Under the pieces are notes generated by a model, which had not been told where the DNA came from, did no database searches, and saw nothing but the letters and a program-made list of their open reading frames with translations. Below are positions 37,423-46,126 of a DNA stretch of 64,000 nucleotides, piece by piece. How positions within the stretch are numbered: position 1 is the stretch's first letter; every line of letters starts with the position of its first letter. The position numbers and the translations under genes were made by a program. This DNA comes from Bacteroidota bacterium (GTDB lineage Bacteria > Bacteroidota > Bacteroidia > Cytophagales > Cytophagaceae): positions 10,448-74,447 of the forward strand of contig JAEWAY010000016.1 of the NCBI GenBank assembly GCA_023391415.1, in the 5' to 3' direction.

Positions 37423-37995
37423 AGTTTTACATTTTAAAAAGTTCTTAAATAGATAAAAGTCGCGATTTCTTTACAGTTTGAAGGAGTTCCGACCAGCTCC
37501 CTTAACTACTAAAAAACAAAAAAACAACTGGATTATTCCAATTTACTCCAATGTTCCATAGCTCCTGTACTTTTGTTTAACTAAATCAATAAACCGATTA
37601 AATCTTAAGACTAAAAATAAAATAAAATCGCCTTTTATTCAGGCATAACAAATGTATGTTTTTTATTTATTTAAAACAAAATATTGGTAAAAATATATTT
37701 CATTATTTTTGATTTTTTTATAACAAAACAAGCGTAAATAAAGAGTTTATATAAACCAGACAAGTAAAATTATGTTTTATTATTATTGAATAAGTGCAAA
37801 ATAAAACTCCAATAATTCAATGTAATTATCACACACTAAAACGTACATTTATAATGTAATAAACGTAAAAAAAAGGACACATAATGTCCTTTTCAATGTC
37901 CTCTCCCCTAAGCGATCATTTAGCGGCTCCATAGTATTTTTTTCAGAAGCGCGGATAAGTCCGGACAAGCCGGGCGTCATCGCTTCGGACGCCGA
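37423..37995. other. 573-bp AT-rich intergenic region between the sigma paralogues
   Basis: Contains the promoter region of sigma paralogue A and the terminator of paralogue B at 37868-37895. The middle (about 37560-37860) is very AT-rich with runs of A and T and no coding potential. No small RNA could be supported. Confidence 0.5.
37868..37895 (-). terminator. Terminator of the second ECF sigma gene
   Basis: Stem AAAAGGACA (37871-37879) / TGTCCTTTT (37885-37893), 5-nt loop, followed by a U-run on the minus strand. It lies 100 bp beyond the sigma factor stop. Confidence 0.8.
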
Positions 37996-38502
37996 TCAGA
38001 GCTTATAGTCCTTAAGATCGAGCATCAGTGTTTTGCGAGCCACGTGGATACGGTTTTTCACGGTCCCCATCGGTATTTTCAGCTTTTGCGCGATCTCTTC
38101 ATACTTATAACCCGAAAAATGCATCATAAAGGGTTCTTTAAATACTTTATCCAGCTTGTTGATCGCCTTGTGGATTTCTTCCATGGTGATGTTGGTGGTA
38201 CCTTCATTCTGGGCCACCGTGGTTTCCACATTGAAGTTGTATTCGTCATCAATGGGATCTATCAGGTTGTTGCGCTTCTCTACCTTATGATAATTGCTTA
38301 TAAAGGTATTTTTCATGATGATATACAACCAGGCCTTGATATTGGTCCCTTTTTTAAATTTATTCTTGTTTCTCAGCGCCTTGACAATGGTATCCTGAAT
38401 CAGGTCGTTGGCGTCCGACTGGTTGTGAGTAAACTTAAGCGCCGGATACTTTAACGATTTGGAGGCGGTATATACGAGGTTGTTGAATTCGGCTGTGTTC
38501 AT
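37996..38502 (-). CDS. ECF-type RNA polymerase sigma factor (paralogue B)
   Basis: A 168-residue sigma-70 family factor, region 2 DANDLIQDTIVKALRNKNKF and IKAWLYIIMKNTFISNYHK, region 4 LDKVFKEPFMMHFSGYKY and EEIAQKLKIPMGTVKNRIH. It aligns with paralogue A over its full length without gaps; differences cluster in the linker between regions 2 and 4 (ETTVAQNEGTTNITMEE against STISFNEGAANIASKE). That suggests divergence of regulation more than of promoter recognition. It has its own terminator, so the two genes are separate transcription units. Confidence 0.93.
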   Translation of the reverse strand: MNTAEFNNLVYTASKSLKYPALKFTHNQSDANDLIQDTIVKALRNKNKFKKGTNIKAWLYIIMKNTFISNYHKVEKRNNLIDPIDDEYNFNVETTVAQNEGTTNITMEEIHKAINKLDKVFKEPFMMHFSGYKYEEIAQKLKIPMGTVKNRIHVARKTLMLDLKDYKL

Positions 38503-38687
38503 GGTTTCTTCTGATTTAAATTTCCAATATTAACTTGAAATATTTCATCAGCTCAGAAGTTTATTATGCTTCCTTTGCACTAAAATTGATTTATCAGATT
38601 AACCAGCCTGTTTGTTCAATTGTTTTGATATCGCCCCTATAGCCCGTACAAAACCCTGAGATCCCGCCCAATAATATCCTTTGAGCG

Positions 38688-39350
38688 TTACGCCGAGACG
38701 ATAAGGCCATCTTTTATTTCGATCTTGCGATCGGAGATGGAGGCCAGCGAAGCGTTGTGAGTGACGATGACAAAAGTCTGGTCAAGTTCGTCCCGAAGTT
38801 TAAAAAAAAGTTTGTGCAGTTCTTCGGCGTTACGCGAATCAAGGTTGCCCGACGGTTCGTCCGCGAAAATAATGGCGGGATCGTTGATCAGCGCCCTCGC
38901 GATCGCTACCCGTTGTTGTTCTCCTCCCGATAGTTGGGCGGGTTTGTGATCGGTACGACGCCCCATACCCAGAATATCGAGAATTTCACCGGCCTTTTTC
39001 CGCGTAGCTTGCTCCGGTCTACCCGTAATGTACGCGGGCAGGCATACATTTTCCAGCGCGGTAAATTCCGGAAGCAGATTGTGAAACTGAAAGATAAAGC
39101 CGATATTCTGATTGCGAAAGGCGGACAGGGCCTTGTCGGACATGGTTTTTACGTTGATCTCCGTATCGTTGACGCGAAGCGAGCCCGAATCCGCGTGATC
39201 CAGCGTGCCCAGGATGTGAAGCAGGGTGGTCTTCCCGGCTCCGGAGGCGCCGACTATGGAAACGATCTCTCCTTTCTCGACATATAGGTTTACCCCTTTC
39301 AGGACCTTTAGTCCTCCGTATGACTTATAGATTTCGGCGGCTCGAAGCAT
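38688..39350 (-). CDS. lolD: ABC transporter ATP-binding protein, LolD/MacB type
   Basis: A 220-residue ATPase of the LolD/FtsE/MacB group. Walker A GASGAGKTT (about 34-42), Q-loop FIFQFHNLLPEFTA, signature LSGGEQQRVAIARAL, Walker B IIFADEPSGNLD and switch His in VIVTHNASLA. FHNLLPEFTALENV is the LolD wording; such proteins energise extraction of outer-membrane lipoproteins from the inner membrane with LolC/E permeases. No permease gene is adjacent in this window, which is common in Bacteroidota. MacB-type assignment cannot be fully excluded. Confidence 0.85.
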   Translation of the reverse strand: MLRAAEIYKSYGGLKVLKGVNLYVEKGEIVSIVGASGAGKTTLLHILGTLDHADSGSLRVNDTEINVKTMSDKALSAFRNQNIGFIFQFHNLLPEFTALENVCLPAYITGRPEQATRKKAGEILDILGMGRRTDHKPAQLSGGEQQRVAIARALINDPAIIFADEPSGNLDSRNAEELHKLFFKLRDELDQTFVIVTHNASLASISDRKIEIKDGLIVSA

Positions 39351-39508
39351 CGTTTTTGTTTCAAAACTAATAAAAGAATTACAGGTCGAAAAAGTTTTTT
39401 ACAGCGACATTACTATTTGTTCCTTGAAAATTCAACACAAAACTTTTAGATTCGTGGCATATATTTTTAGCACTGCCTGTGTGTAGTAAACAAAAACTTT
39501 TAAAAAAC

Positions 39509-40699
39509 ATGAATTTACACGAATATCAGGGAAAAGAAATCCTAAAAAAATATGGGGTAAGCATCCAGGAAGGCGTTGTGGCCGAGACTGCTGACGAGGC
39601 TGTAGAAGCCGCCAAAAAGCTCACCGAGCAGACGGGAACTTCCTGGCATGTGATCAAAGCGCAAATTCACGCGGGAGGAAGAGGAAAAGGCGGAGGCGTA
39701 AAGCTGGCTAAAAATCTGGATCAGGTAAAGGAAATCGCGTCCCAGATCATCGGCATGAATCTGGTCACGAAGCAAACCGGAGCCGAAGGCAAGCTGGTCA
39801 ACAAGGTCTTGGTGGCCCAGGATGTATACTATCCCGGCGAATCGGAAACCAAGGAGTTTTATATTTCTATCCTGCTTGACCGCGGGTCGGCTCAGAACGT
39901 GATCATCTATAGTACCGAAGGAGGTATGGATATAGAAGACGTAGCCGAAAACACTCCCGAAAAAATATTTAAGGAATTTGTCGATCCCGCTGTGGGATTC
40001 CAGGCGTTTCAGGCGAGAAACATCGCGTTCAACCTGGGTTTGTCCGGCGACGCGTTTAAGGAAATGGTCAAATTTGTGACGCGACTATACAAGGCTTACA
40101 GCGAAACCGACGCGGCCATGTTTGAAATCAATCCGGCCCTAAAGACTTCCGACAATAAAATACTCGCGGTAGACGCCAAGGTAACGCTGGACGACAACGC
40201 CCTGTTCAAACACAAAGAGTTTGAAGGATGGAGAGACCTGACAGAAGAAGATCCTTTGGAGGTGGAAGCTTCCGAGTCCGGACTAAACTATGTAAAACTT
40301 GACGGCAACGTAGGTTGTATGGTCAACGGCGCCGGTCTCGCGATGGCTACCATGGACATCATCAAGCTTTCGGGTGGAGAGCCCGCCAACTTTCTGGATG
40401 TAGGAGGCGGAGCGAACGCGAAAACCGTAGAGGCCGGTTTCCGGATTATCCTGAAAGATCCGAACGTAAAAGCCATCCTGATCAACATCTTCGGCGGCAT
40501 CGTACGTTGCGACAGAGTAGCCAACGGAGTAGTCGAAGCGTACAAGCAGATCGGCAACATCAACATTCCGATCATTGTGCGTCTGCAGGGAACCAACGCC
40601 GAAGAAGGCGCGAAGATCATCAATGAATCCGGACTACAGGTTTTTTCCGCCATCAAGCTAAAAGAAGCCGCGCAAAAAGTAAAAGAAGTACTGGCCTAA
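39509..40699 (+). CDS. sucC: Succinate-CoA ligase [ADP-forming] beta subunit
   Basis: A 396-residue ATP-grasp subunit of succinyl-CoA synthetase, a TCA-cycle enzyme making ATP from succinyl-CoA. It begins MNLHEYQGKEILKKYGV, the universal SucC N-terminus, which fixes the start at 39509 and not the in-frame 39479. ATP-grasp motifs: VIKAQIHAGGRGKGGGVKLA (about 45-64), and the C-terminal ligase domain with FLDVGGGAN and IFGGIVRCDRVANGVV. SucD is not adjacent, as is usual in Bacteroidota. A strong terminator follows. Upstream, TAGATTCG at about 39448-39455 loosely matches a Bacteroidota -7 box. Confidence 0.96.
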   Translation: MNLHEYQGKEILKKYGVSIQEGVVAETADEAVEAAKKLTEQTGTSWHVIKAQIHAGGRGKGGGVKLAKNLDQVKEIASQIIGMNLVTKQTGAEGKLVNKVLVAQDVYYPGESETKEFYISILLDRGSAQNVIIYSTEGGMDIEDVAENTPEKIFKEFVDPAVGFQAFQARNIAFNLGLSGDAFKEMVKFVTRLYKAYSETDAAMFEINPALKTSDNKILAVDAKVTLDDNALFKHKEFEGWRDLTEEDPLEVEASESGLNYVKLDGNVGCMVNGAGLAMATMDIIKLSGGEPANFLDVGGGANAKTVEAGFRIILKDPNVKAILINIFGGIVRCDRVANGVVEAYKQIGNINIPIIVRLQGTNAEEGAKIINESGLQVFSAIKLKEAAQKVKEVLA

Positions 40700-40736
40700 G
40701 GGGCTGACCCGCCTACTTCCGACAATAACGTTCGAA

Positions 40737-40763
40737 AACAGCCCCGAAACGGGCTGTTTTTTG
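40737..40763 (+). terminator. Terminator of sucC
   Basis: Stem AACAGCCC (40737-40744) / GGGCTGTT (40751-40758) with a 6-nt loop, followed by TTTTG. It lies 38 bp past the sucC stop. Confidence 0.85.
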
Positions 40764-40886
40764 TTTATATGGATTTTTATTCTTTAGAAACTGTTTTAAC
40801 GGATAAAAATTCTTAAAATGAAATTCTTTTTTAAATAAAAATTTAGAGAAATTAGCACCTTTATAACTTTGACTTTGGAAAGACAC

Positions 40887-42782
40887 ATGGAGAATAATAG
40901 TAAGTATTTTGTTATTGACTTTGACAGCACCTTTACAAAGGTAGAGGCCTTGGACGTGCTGGGAGAAATCAGCCTACAGGGCGATCCCGACAAAGACGGC
41001 GTACTGCGGGAAATCGTTAACCTTACCAATAGCGGCATGGAAGGGAAGAGTTCCTTTACCCAAAATCTTTCCAAACGAATCGAACTGCTCAAGGCTAATA
41101 AAAAGCATCTGCCTTTGCTGATTGAAAGACTGAAAACAAAAGTATCGGAGTCTTTCAAACGCAACAAGGAGTTTTTCAATCAGTATTCAGACAACATCCT
41201 TATCGTTTCCAGTGGTTTCCGCGAGTTTATCACGCCGATAGTCACAGAATACGGAGTGAAGGAAGAAAATATATACGCCAACACCTTTGTATATGACGAA
41301 AACGACAACATCGTAGGTTTTGACAAAGCCAATGTCCTATGTCTTGATAAAGGAAAAATCCAGCAGTTGAGAAATCTCAACCTGAAAGGCGATGTATATG
41401 TAATAGGCGACGGATATACCGACTATGAAATCAAGGAAGCGGGACTTGCCAACAAGTTTTACGCTTTTACTGAAAACGTGGAGCGCGACGCCGTAATCAA
41501 AAAGGCGGAGCACGTAGCGCCGAGTTTTGACGAGTTCCTTTATCAGAACAAATTGCCCATGGCCATCTCCTACCCCAAAAACAGAATCAATGTACTGATT
41601 CTGGAAAACATACATCCCGAAGCGTTTCGCAAGTACAAAACAGAAGGCTATAAAGTAGAAGTCATTTCCAGCGCGCTGGATGAAAACGAACTCTGCGAAA
41701 AGATCCAGAACGTCTCTATTCTGTGTATCCGTTCCAAAACCCATGTTACCGCCAAGGTTCTTGAACACGCCAACAAACTCATCGCCATAGGCGCTTTCTG
41801 TATCGGTACCAACCAGATCGACCTGAAAGCGTGTACCAAACGCGGAGTCGCCGTATTCAACGCTCCTTATAGCAATACAAGAAGCGTAGTGGAGCTCGCT
41901 ATAGGCCAGATTATATTGCTCGCTCGCGGTATCGTGGACAAAAGCCTCGGCATGCACAACGGCGTATGGAACAAATCCGCCAAAAACAGCCACGAAATCC
42001 GGGGCAAAAAACTCGGTATCATTGGCTATGGAAATATAGGCAGCCAGCTTTCCGTACTGGCCGAATCCATGGGGATGGACGTATACTATTACGATATTGT
42101 CGAAAAGCTTTCACTCGGAAACGCGAAAAAATGCAATACCCTTAACGAGCTGCTACACATATCGGATGTAGTTACCCTCCACATCGATGGAAGAGTTTCC
42201 AACAAAAACCTTATCGGCAAGGAGCAGTTTCAGGAAATGAAAGACGGTGTTATTTTCCTTAACCTCAGCCGGGGTCATGTAGTAGAGATACCGGCACTGG
42301 TAGAAGCGCTCAAATCAGGCAAAGTCCGGGGAGCCGCCATCGACGTGTTTCCGGAAGAGCCGAAATCCAACAACGATGAATTCGCGAGCGACCTGCGGGG
42401 CATTCCCAATGTGATACTTTCTCCCCATATCGGAGGAAGCACCGAAGAAGCCCAGTTCAATATCGCGGAGTTCGTACCCAACCGCGTCATCGACTACGTC
42501 AATTCGGGAAACACGTTCCAGAGCGTCAATTTTCCCAATCTGCAACTTCCCCAGCTTACACGGGCTCATCGCCTCATACACCTGCATGAAAACGTACCGG
42601 GGATACTCGCCAAGATCAATAATGTACTGGCGAGCCACAATATCAATATACTCGGACAGTACCTTAAGACCAACGAGCAGGTTGGCTATGTGATTACAGA
42701 TATTGACAAGCATTATGACAAAGAGGTAATTAAAGACCTCAAAGCGATACCCAATACCATCAAATTCAGAATCCTCTACTAG
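40887..42782 (+). CDS. serA: Phosphoserine phosphatase-phosphoglycerate dehydrogenase fusion (SerB-SerA)
   Basis: A 631-residue bifunctional enzyme covering the first and last steps of serine biosynthesis. Residues 1-210 are a HAD phosphatase like SerB with the nucleophile motif YFVIDFDSTF, the ILIVSSGFREF motif and VIGDGYTDYEIKEAG. Residues 225-540 are a D-3-phosphoglycerate dehydrogenase with GIIGYGNIGSQLSVLAESMG, the catalytic Arg in LNLSRGHVVEI, and LSPHIGGSTEEAQ. The C-terminal ~80 residues are an ACT domain (LIHLHENVPGILAKINNV) for feedback by serine. The annotated frame opens at TTG 40869, but that TTG is part of a TAACTTTG (40864-40871) resembling a -7 promoter box; ATG 40887 is chosen. 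serC follows with a 1-bp overlap. Confidence 0.95.
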   Translation: MENNSKYFVIDFDSTFTKVEALDVLGEISLQGDPDKDGVLREIVNLTNSGMEGKSSFTQNLSKRIELLKANKKHLPLLIERLKTKVSESFKRNKEFFNQYSDNILIVSSGFREFITPIVTEYGVKEENIYANTFVYDENDNIVGFDKANVLCLDKGKIQQLRNLNLKGDVYVIGDGYTDYEIKEAGLANKFYAFTENVERDAVIKKAEHVAPSFDEFLYQNKLPMAISYPKNRINVLILENIHPEAFRKYKTEGYKVEVISSALDENELCEKIQNVSILCIRSKTHVTAKVLEHANKLIAIGAFCIGTNQIDLKACTKRGVAVFNAPYSNTRSVVELAIGQIILLARGIVDKSLGMHNGVWNKSAKNSHEIRGKKLGIIGYGNIGSQLSVLAESMGMDVYYYDIVEKLSLGNAKKCNTLNELLHISDVVTLHIDGRVSNKNLIGKEQFQEMKDGVIFLNLSRGHVVEIPALVEALKSGKVRGAAIDVFPEEPKSNNDEFASDLRGIPNVILSPHIGGSTEEAQFNIAEFVPNRVIDYVNSGNTFQSVNFPNLQLPQLTRAHRLIHLHENVPGILAKINNVLASHNINILGQYLKTNEQVGYVITDIDKHYDKEVIKDLKAIPNTIKFRILY

Positions 42783-43873
42783 TGGCGACAACAAAAATAT
42801 ACTTCACTCCCGGTCCTTCCGAGCTTTACCCAACAGTGGCGAACCATACGCGAACCGCTCTGGAAGACAAAATCGGGTCTATTTCACACAGAAGCAAACA
42901 GTTTCAGGAGCTGTACGCGCATACGACTACCGGGCTGAGAAAACTTCTTAGCCTGCCCGACAATTTCCAGATTTTATTCCTTGGCTCCGCTACGGAAATC
43001 TGGGAAAGAATTATTCAAAACTGTGTAGAAAAAACCTCTTTCCACTGCGTCAACGGATCCTTTTCCAAGCGTTTCTACGAGTTCTCCGTAGAGCTTGGCA
43101 AAAAGGCTTACAAAGAGGAAGTCCTGTTTGGCGAAGGATTCGACCTGGCTTCCATAGGCGCGATACCAGCCGACGCCGAAGTAGTGTGTCTCACTCAAAA
43201 CGAGACGAGCAGCGGCGTAAGCATGCCGGTCGGCGACATAGCTGGTTTCAGAGAAAAAGCGCCGGACGCGCTGATCTTTGTCGACGCTGTCTCTTCATTG
43301 CCATTTCCCGATCTGGATTACTCAAAAATAGATTCCATGTTTTTCAGCGTGCAAAAATGCTTTGGCCTGCCCGCCGGTCTCGGAGTATGGATTCTCAACG
43401 ACCGTTGCGTCGAAAAAGCGGCGCGGCTCGCCGCTAAGGGCGTCCATACCGGAACTTACCACACCGTGTCTTCATTGCTTGAAAAAGCCGTAGCCAATCA
43501 GACACCTGAAACGCCTAACGTAATGAATATCTATCTTCTGGGTAAGGTGATCGAAGACATGCTCTCCAAAGGAATCGGCGCCATACGGGAAGAAACGGTA
43601 AAAAAAGCCGACCTGGTATACGATTATCTGATCGCGAGCGAGGTGTTTAACCCCGCTGTAGCGCGGGCCGACCATCGTTCTTTTACGACCATTGTGGCGA
43701 ACACTTCGGTATCCAGCGCTGAAGTAAACAAAGCGCTGGCGCCTTTTGACATGCAGGTCGGAAGCGGATATGGCAAGTACAAGGATACCCAGATTCGTAT
43801 CGCCAACTTTCCAGCCCATTCCGTAGAGCAAATGACCAGGCTGGTATCCAAACTAAAGGAATTATTCGGATAA
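42782..43873 (+). CDS. serC: Phosphoserine aminotransferase-like class V aminotransferase
   Basis: A 363-residue PLP enzyme that supplies the middle step of serine biosynthesis, converting phosphohydroxypyruvate to phosphoserine. It begins TTKIYFTPGPSELYP, has the PLP-binding region ITQ-like LTQNETSSGV, the aspartate in LIFVDAVSSLPF and the Schiff-base lysine in SVQKCFGLPAG. Start is GTG at 42782, overlapping the TAG of the serB-serA fusion by one base (TAGTG), so translation is coupled. The sequence is closer to the alanine-glyoxylate/Ser-Pyr aminotransferase branch than to the classical SerC, but gene context makes phosphoserine aminotransferase the best call. Confidence 0.88.
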   Translation: MATTKIYFTPGPSELYPTVANHTRTALEDKIGSISHRSKQFQELYAHTTTGLRKLLSLPDNFQILFLGSATEIWERIIQNCVEKTSFHCVNGSFSKRFYEFSVELGKKAYKEEVLFGEGFDLASIGAIPADAEVVCLTQNETSSGVSMPVGDIAGFREKAPDALIFVDAVSSLPFPDLDYSKIDSMFFSVQKCFGLPAGLGVWILNDRCVEKAARLAAKGVHTGTYHTVSSLLEKAVANQTPETPNVMNIYLLGKVIEDMLSKGIGAIREETVKKADLVYDYLIASEVFNPAVARADHRSFTTIVANTSVSSAEVNKALAPFDMQVGSGYGKYKDTQIRIANFPAHSVEQMTRLVSKLKELFG

Positions 43874-43876
43874 GTC

Positions 43877-44284
43877 ATGATACTGGAAACAGGGAGTTCG
43901 TATTCTGAAGTTTTTTCCTATACTCAGGCCGATGTGGAAAAGTTCGCGGAAGTATCCGGCGACGACAATCCATTGCATCTGGACGAAAGCTTCGCCGCCG
44001 GTACCAGCTTTAAAAAGCCGATTATGCATGGTTTTCTGGGAGGAAGCGTTTTTTCCAAAATATTAGGCACACGGTTTCCGGGGCCGGGAACCGTGTACCT
44101 CAAACAAATCCTTGAATTTAAAAGACCCATGTATGCCGGCGTCCTTTATGAGGCTGTCGTAACCATCACCGAAATCAACAAAGCCAGACATACCGCCATA
44201 CTGGAAACCAAAGTGCTGGATAAGGAAAGTGGCAAAGTGACCATTTCGGGTGAAGCGACTATAATGAACAACGAGCGGATATAA
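43877..44284 (+). CDS. MaoC-like (R)-specific enoyl-CoA hydratase
   Basis: A 135-residue hot-dog-fold hydratase that would add water to trans-2-enoyl-CoA (or a similar thioester). The catalytic Asp-His pair is in SGDDNPLHLDESFAAGT (Asp) and PIMHGFLGGSVFSK (His-Gly-Phe), matching the MaoC/PhaJ hydratase 2 motif. Length is that of single-domain PhaJ. It begins 3 bp after the serC stop, so it is in the serine operon by position, but no metabolic link is known; co-transcription may be accidental. It is the last gene of the operon. Confidence 0.88.
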   Translation: MILETGSSYSEVFSYTQADVEKFAEVSGDDNPLHLDESFAAGTSFKKPIMHGFLGGSVFSKILGTRFPGPGTVYLKQILEFKRPMYAGVLYEAVVTITEINKARHTAILETKVLDKESGKVTISGEATIMNNERI

Positions 44285-44749
44285 ATACCGTCATCACCCT
44301 AACGAAGGATTCAGACAATGGATGATTAAAGACGGTTGGCGTTACGCTGGAGCATTTATCGCTCGTATTCCTTTAGGCTCATCATTTCCTTTAAGTTGGT
44401 TCATCATTATGCTTCTTATATTTTTGCCTATCGCCTCATGATGAGAATATCACCCTGATCGATCACGGAAAAATCACCCTTTCTGATCATGACTTCAACA
44501 ATCTTCCTGTAGACGAAATATCTGAAAATAGCGGAGCCGGCGTGGAAGAAATCCGCTCGTCTCCACCCCTCCCGCTCGCTGTCTTCCGCCGAATCCAATC
44601 ATTTATTATCACGCTTAATTTCAACGATTTATCATATTTATTATAATTAGTTGAAAAATATTCAAATAATTTCTATAATAGTCGCGACTTATATATTTTT
44701 GTGCTTCTTTAAAGGTATTTCATTTCTAAATTAAAACAGTATATTTATT
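44285..44749. other. 465-bp intergenic region with possible gene relic
   Basis: Between maoC and mdh. A short frame from ATG 44322 to stop 44439-44441 encodes 39 residues (MIKDGWRYAGAFIARIPLG ... hydrophobic FIIMLLIFLPIAS) and a following stretch reads ENITLIDHGKITLSDHDFNN in another frame; together they look like decayed coding sequence, but no family is recognised. The last 100 bp are AT-rich promoter sequence for mdh. Not called as a gene. Confidence 0.4.
44694..44701 (+). promoter_or_regulatory. Candidate -7 promoter element of mdh
   Basis: TATTTTTG matches the Bacteroidota -7 consensus TAnnTTTG exactly and lies 48 bp before the mdh ATG, giving a plausible leader. No clear -33 TTTG element is at the expected distance, so this is a moderate call. 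Confidence 0.4.
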
Positions 44750-45688
44750 ATGAAAGTAACAGTTGTAGGCGCTGGTAATGTCGGAGCGACATGCGCCGAT
44801 GTCCTGGCATATAGGGAAATTGTCAATGAAATTGTACTGGTCGATATAAAGGAAGGTCTCGCTGAAGGCAAGGCTTTGGATATCTGGCAGAAAGCTCCAA
44901 TCACCCAGTACGACTCAAAAACCATTGGCGTTACCAGCGATTATTCCAAAACCGCGAATTCCGATATCGTCGTCATCACTTCCGGCCTTCCGCGCAAACC
45001 CGGCATGACCCGAGACGATCTTATCAGCACAAACGCTGGTATCGTTCAGACCGTTACTGAAAATATTGTTAAATATTCACCCAACTGTATTCTCATTATC
45101 GTTTCCAATCCTCTGGATGTGATGACGTACGCGGCTCATCTTACTTCCAAGTTTTCCAGAAACAAGGTAATAGGCATGGCAGGTATTCTTGATACCGCGC
45201 GGTACAGGGCTTTCCTCGCCGAAGAGCTAAACGTTTCTCCGAAAGAAATTCAGGCGATGCTTCTTGGCGGGCACGGCGACACGATGGTTCCGCTTCCAAG
45301 ATATACGACCGTAGCGGGCATACCTGTGACCGAACTGGTGGAAAAAGATAAGCTGGACGCGATCATTGAAAGAACCAAGTTTGGTGGTGGCGAACTGGTA
45401 AAGCTTATGGGTACTTCAGCGTGGTACGCTCCGGGAGCCGCCGCCGCTCAGATGGTCGAAGCGATCGCGAAAGACCAGAAAAAAGTAGTTCCCGTATGCA
45501 TCAAACTGGAAGGCGAATACGGAATCAAAGACTGCTATCTTGGCGTTCCCGTCGTATTAGGCAAAAACGGAATTGAAAAAGTGCTCGAATTGAAACTCAA
45601 CGACGAGGAAATGGAGCTGTTGAAAACCTCCGAAAAGCATGTGAAGGAAGTTATGAACGTCCTTGATAAAATGGAAGCGAAAGCTTAA
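44750..45688 (+). CDS. mdh: Malate dehydrogenase
   Basis: A 312-residue NAD-dependent malate dehydrogenase of the LDH-like (type III) group. N-terminal MKVTVVGAGNVGATCADVLA holds the GxGxxG loop, split around residues 7-12; substrate arginines are in LPRKPGMTRDDL and ILDTARYRAFLA; catalytic His is in LLGGHGDTMVPLPR. Length is standard. It completes the malate to oxaloacetate step of the TCA cycle, whose sucC lies 4 kb upstream. A strong terminator follows, so it is monocistronic. Confidence 0.96.
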   Translation: MKVTVVGAGNVGATCADVLAYREIVNEIVLVDIKEGLAEGKALDIWQKAPITQYDSKTIGVTSDYSKTANSDIVVITSGLPRKPGMTRDDLISTNAGIVQTVTENIVKYSPNCILIIVSNPLDVMTYAAHLTSKFSRNKVIGMAGILDTARYRAFLAEELNVSPKEIQAMLLGGHGDTMVPLPRYTTVAGIPVTELVEKDKLDAIIERTKFGGGELVKLMGTSAWYAPGAAAAQMVEAIAKDQKKVVPVCIKLEGEYGIKDCYLGVPVVLGKNGIEKVLELKLNDEEMELLKTSEKHVKEVMNVLDKMEAKA

Positions 45689-45715
45689 TCCATATTTTTA
45701 AATAGAGACATCTGT

Positions 45716-45747
45716 AAAAAAGGCTGCGTTACGCGGCCTTTTTTTAT
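45716..45747 (+). terminator. Terminator of mdh
   Basis: 12-bp stem AAAAAGGCTGCG / CGCGGCCTTTTT (one G-T wobble) with loop TTA at 45729-45731, followed by T-run. It begins 28 bp past the mdh stop. Confidence 0.9.
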
Positions 45748-46126
45748 TAAACCTGTCATATCGGATAAACAATCAGCGGCAATGGCAAAAAGCATATGGT
45801 AAAACCCGAAAAAAGCGTCAATAGAAGAATCAGCCACCATACTAATCGCCACGCGTGTCTTTCCATCGTCAAAGGTCTTTTTAATCCCGTTTTTCATAAC
45901 CCGTCTCCGCGCGCCTCTCCCGGAGATACGTCGAGCCTCGGCTTTTTCGCGGCGCGAGACGAAGGTCGTCAGGGAAGCTCTCCGGCGATACGGAGTATAA
46001 GAATATTACAATTAATTCATCCACTATGTTTTTGATTTTAGCGAAAACAAGTTTACTTCGCGTCTACCATTGATTACCAACAGGCTATTGTCGCCAATAA
46101 TATTCAAATTTAATCCGGAGATAAAA
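45748..46126. other. Intergenic region with GC-rich imperfect palindrome
   Basis: Upstream of the envelope operon. A GC-rich imperfect inverted repeat lies at about 45901-45962 (CGTCTC and GCGCC against GGCGCGAGACG), unlike the AT-rich flanks. The rest is unremarkable; the promoter of the envelope operon should lie within its last 100 bp. Confidence 0.45.

Noticed and set aside
40864..40886. TTG at 40869 as start of the SerB-SerA fusion
   Set aside because: It forms part of a TAACTTTG promoter-like element and ATG 40887 gives the normal N-terminus.
45685..45897. 70-codon minus-strand frame after mdh
   Set aside because: It runs through the mdh terminator and has no recognisable features.
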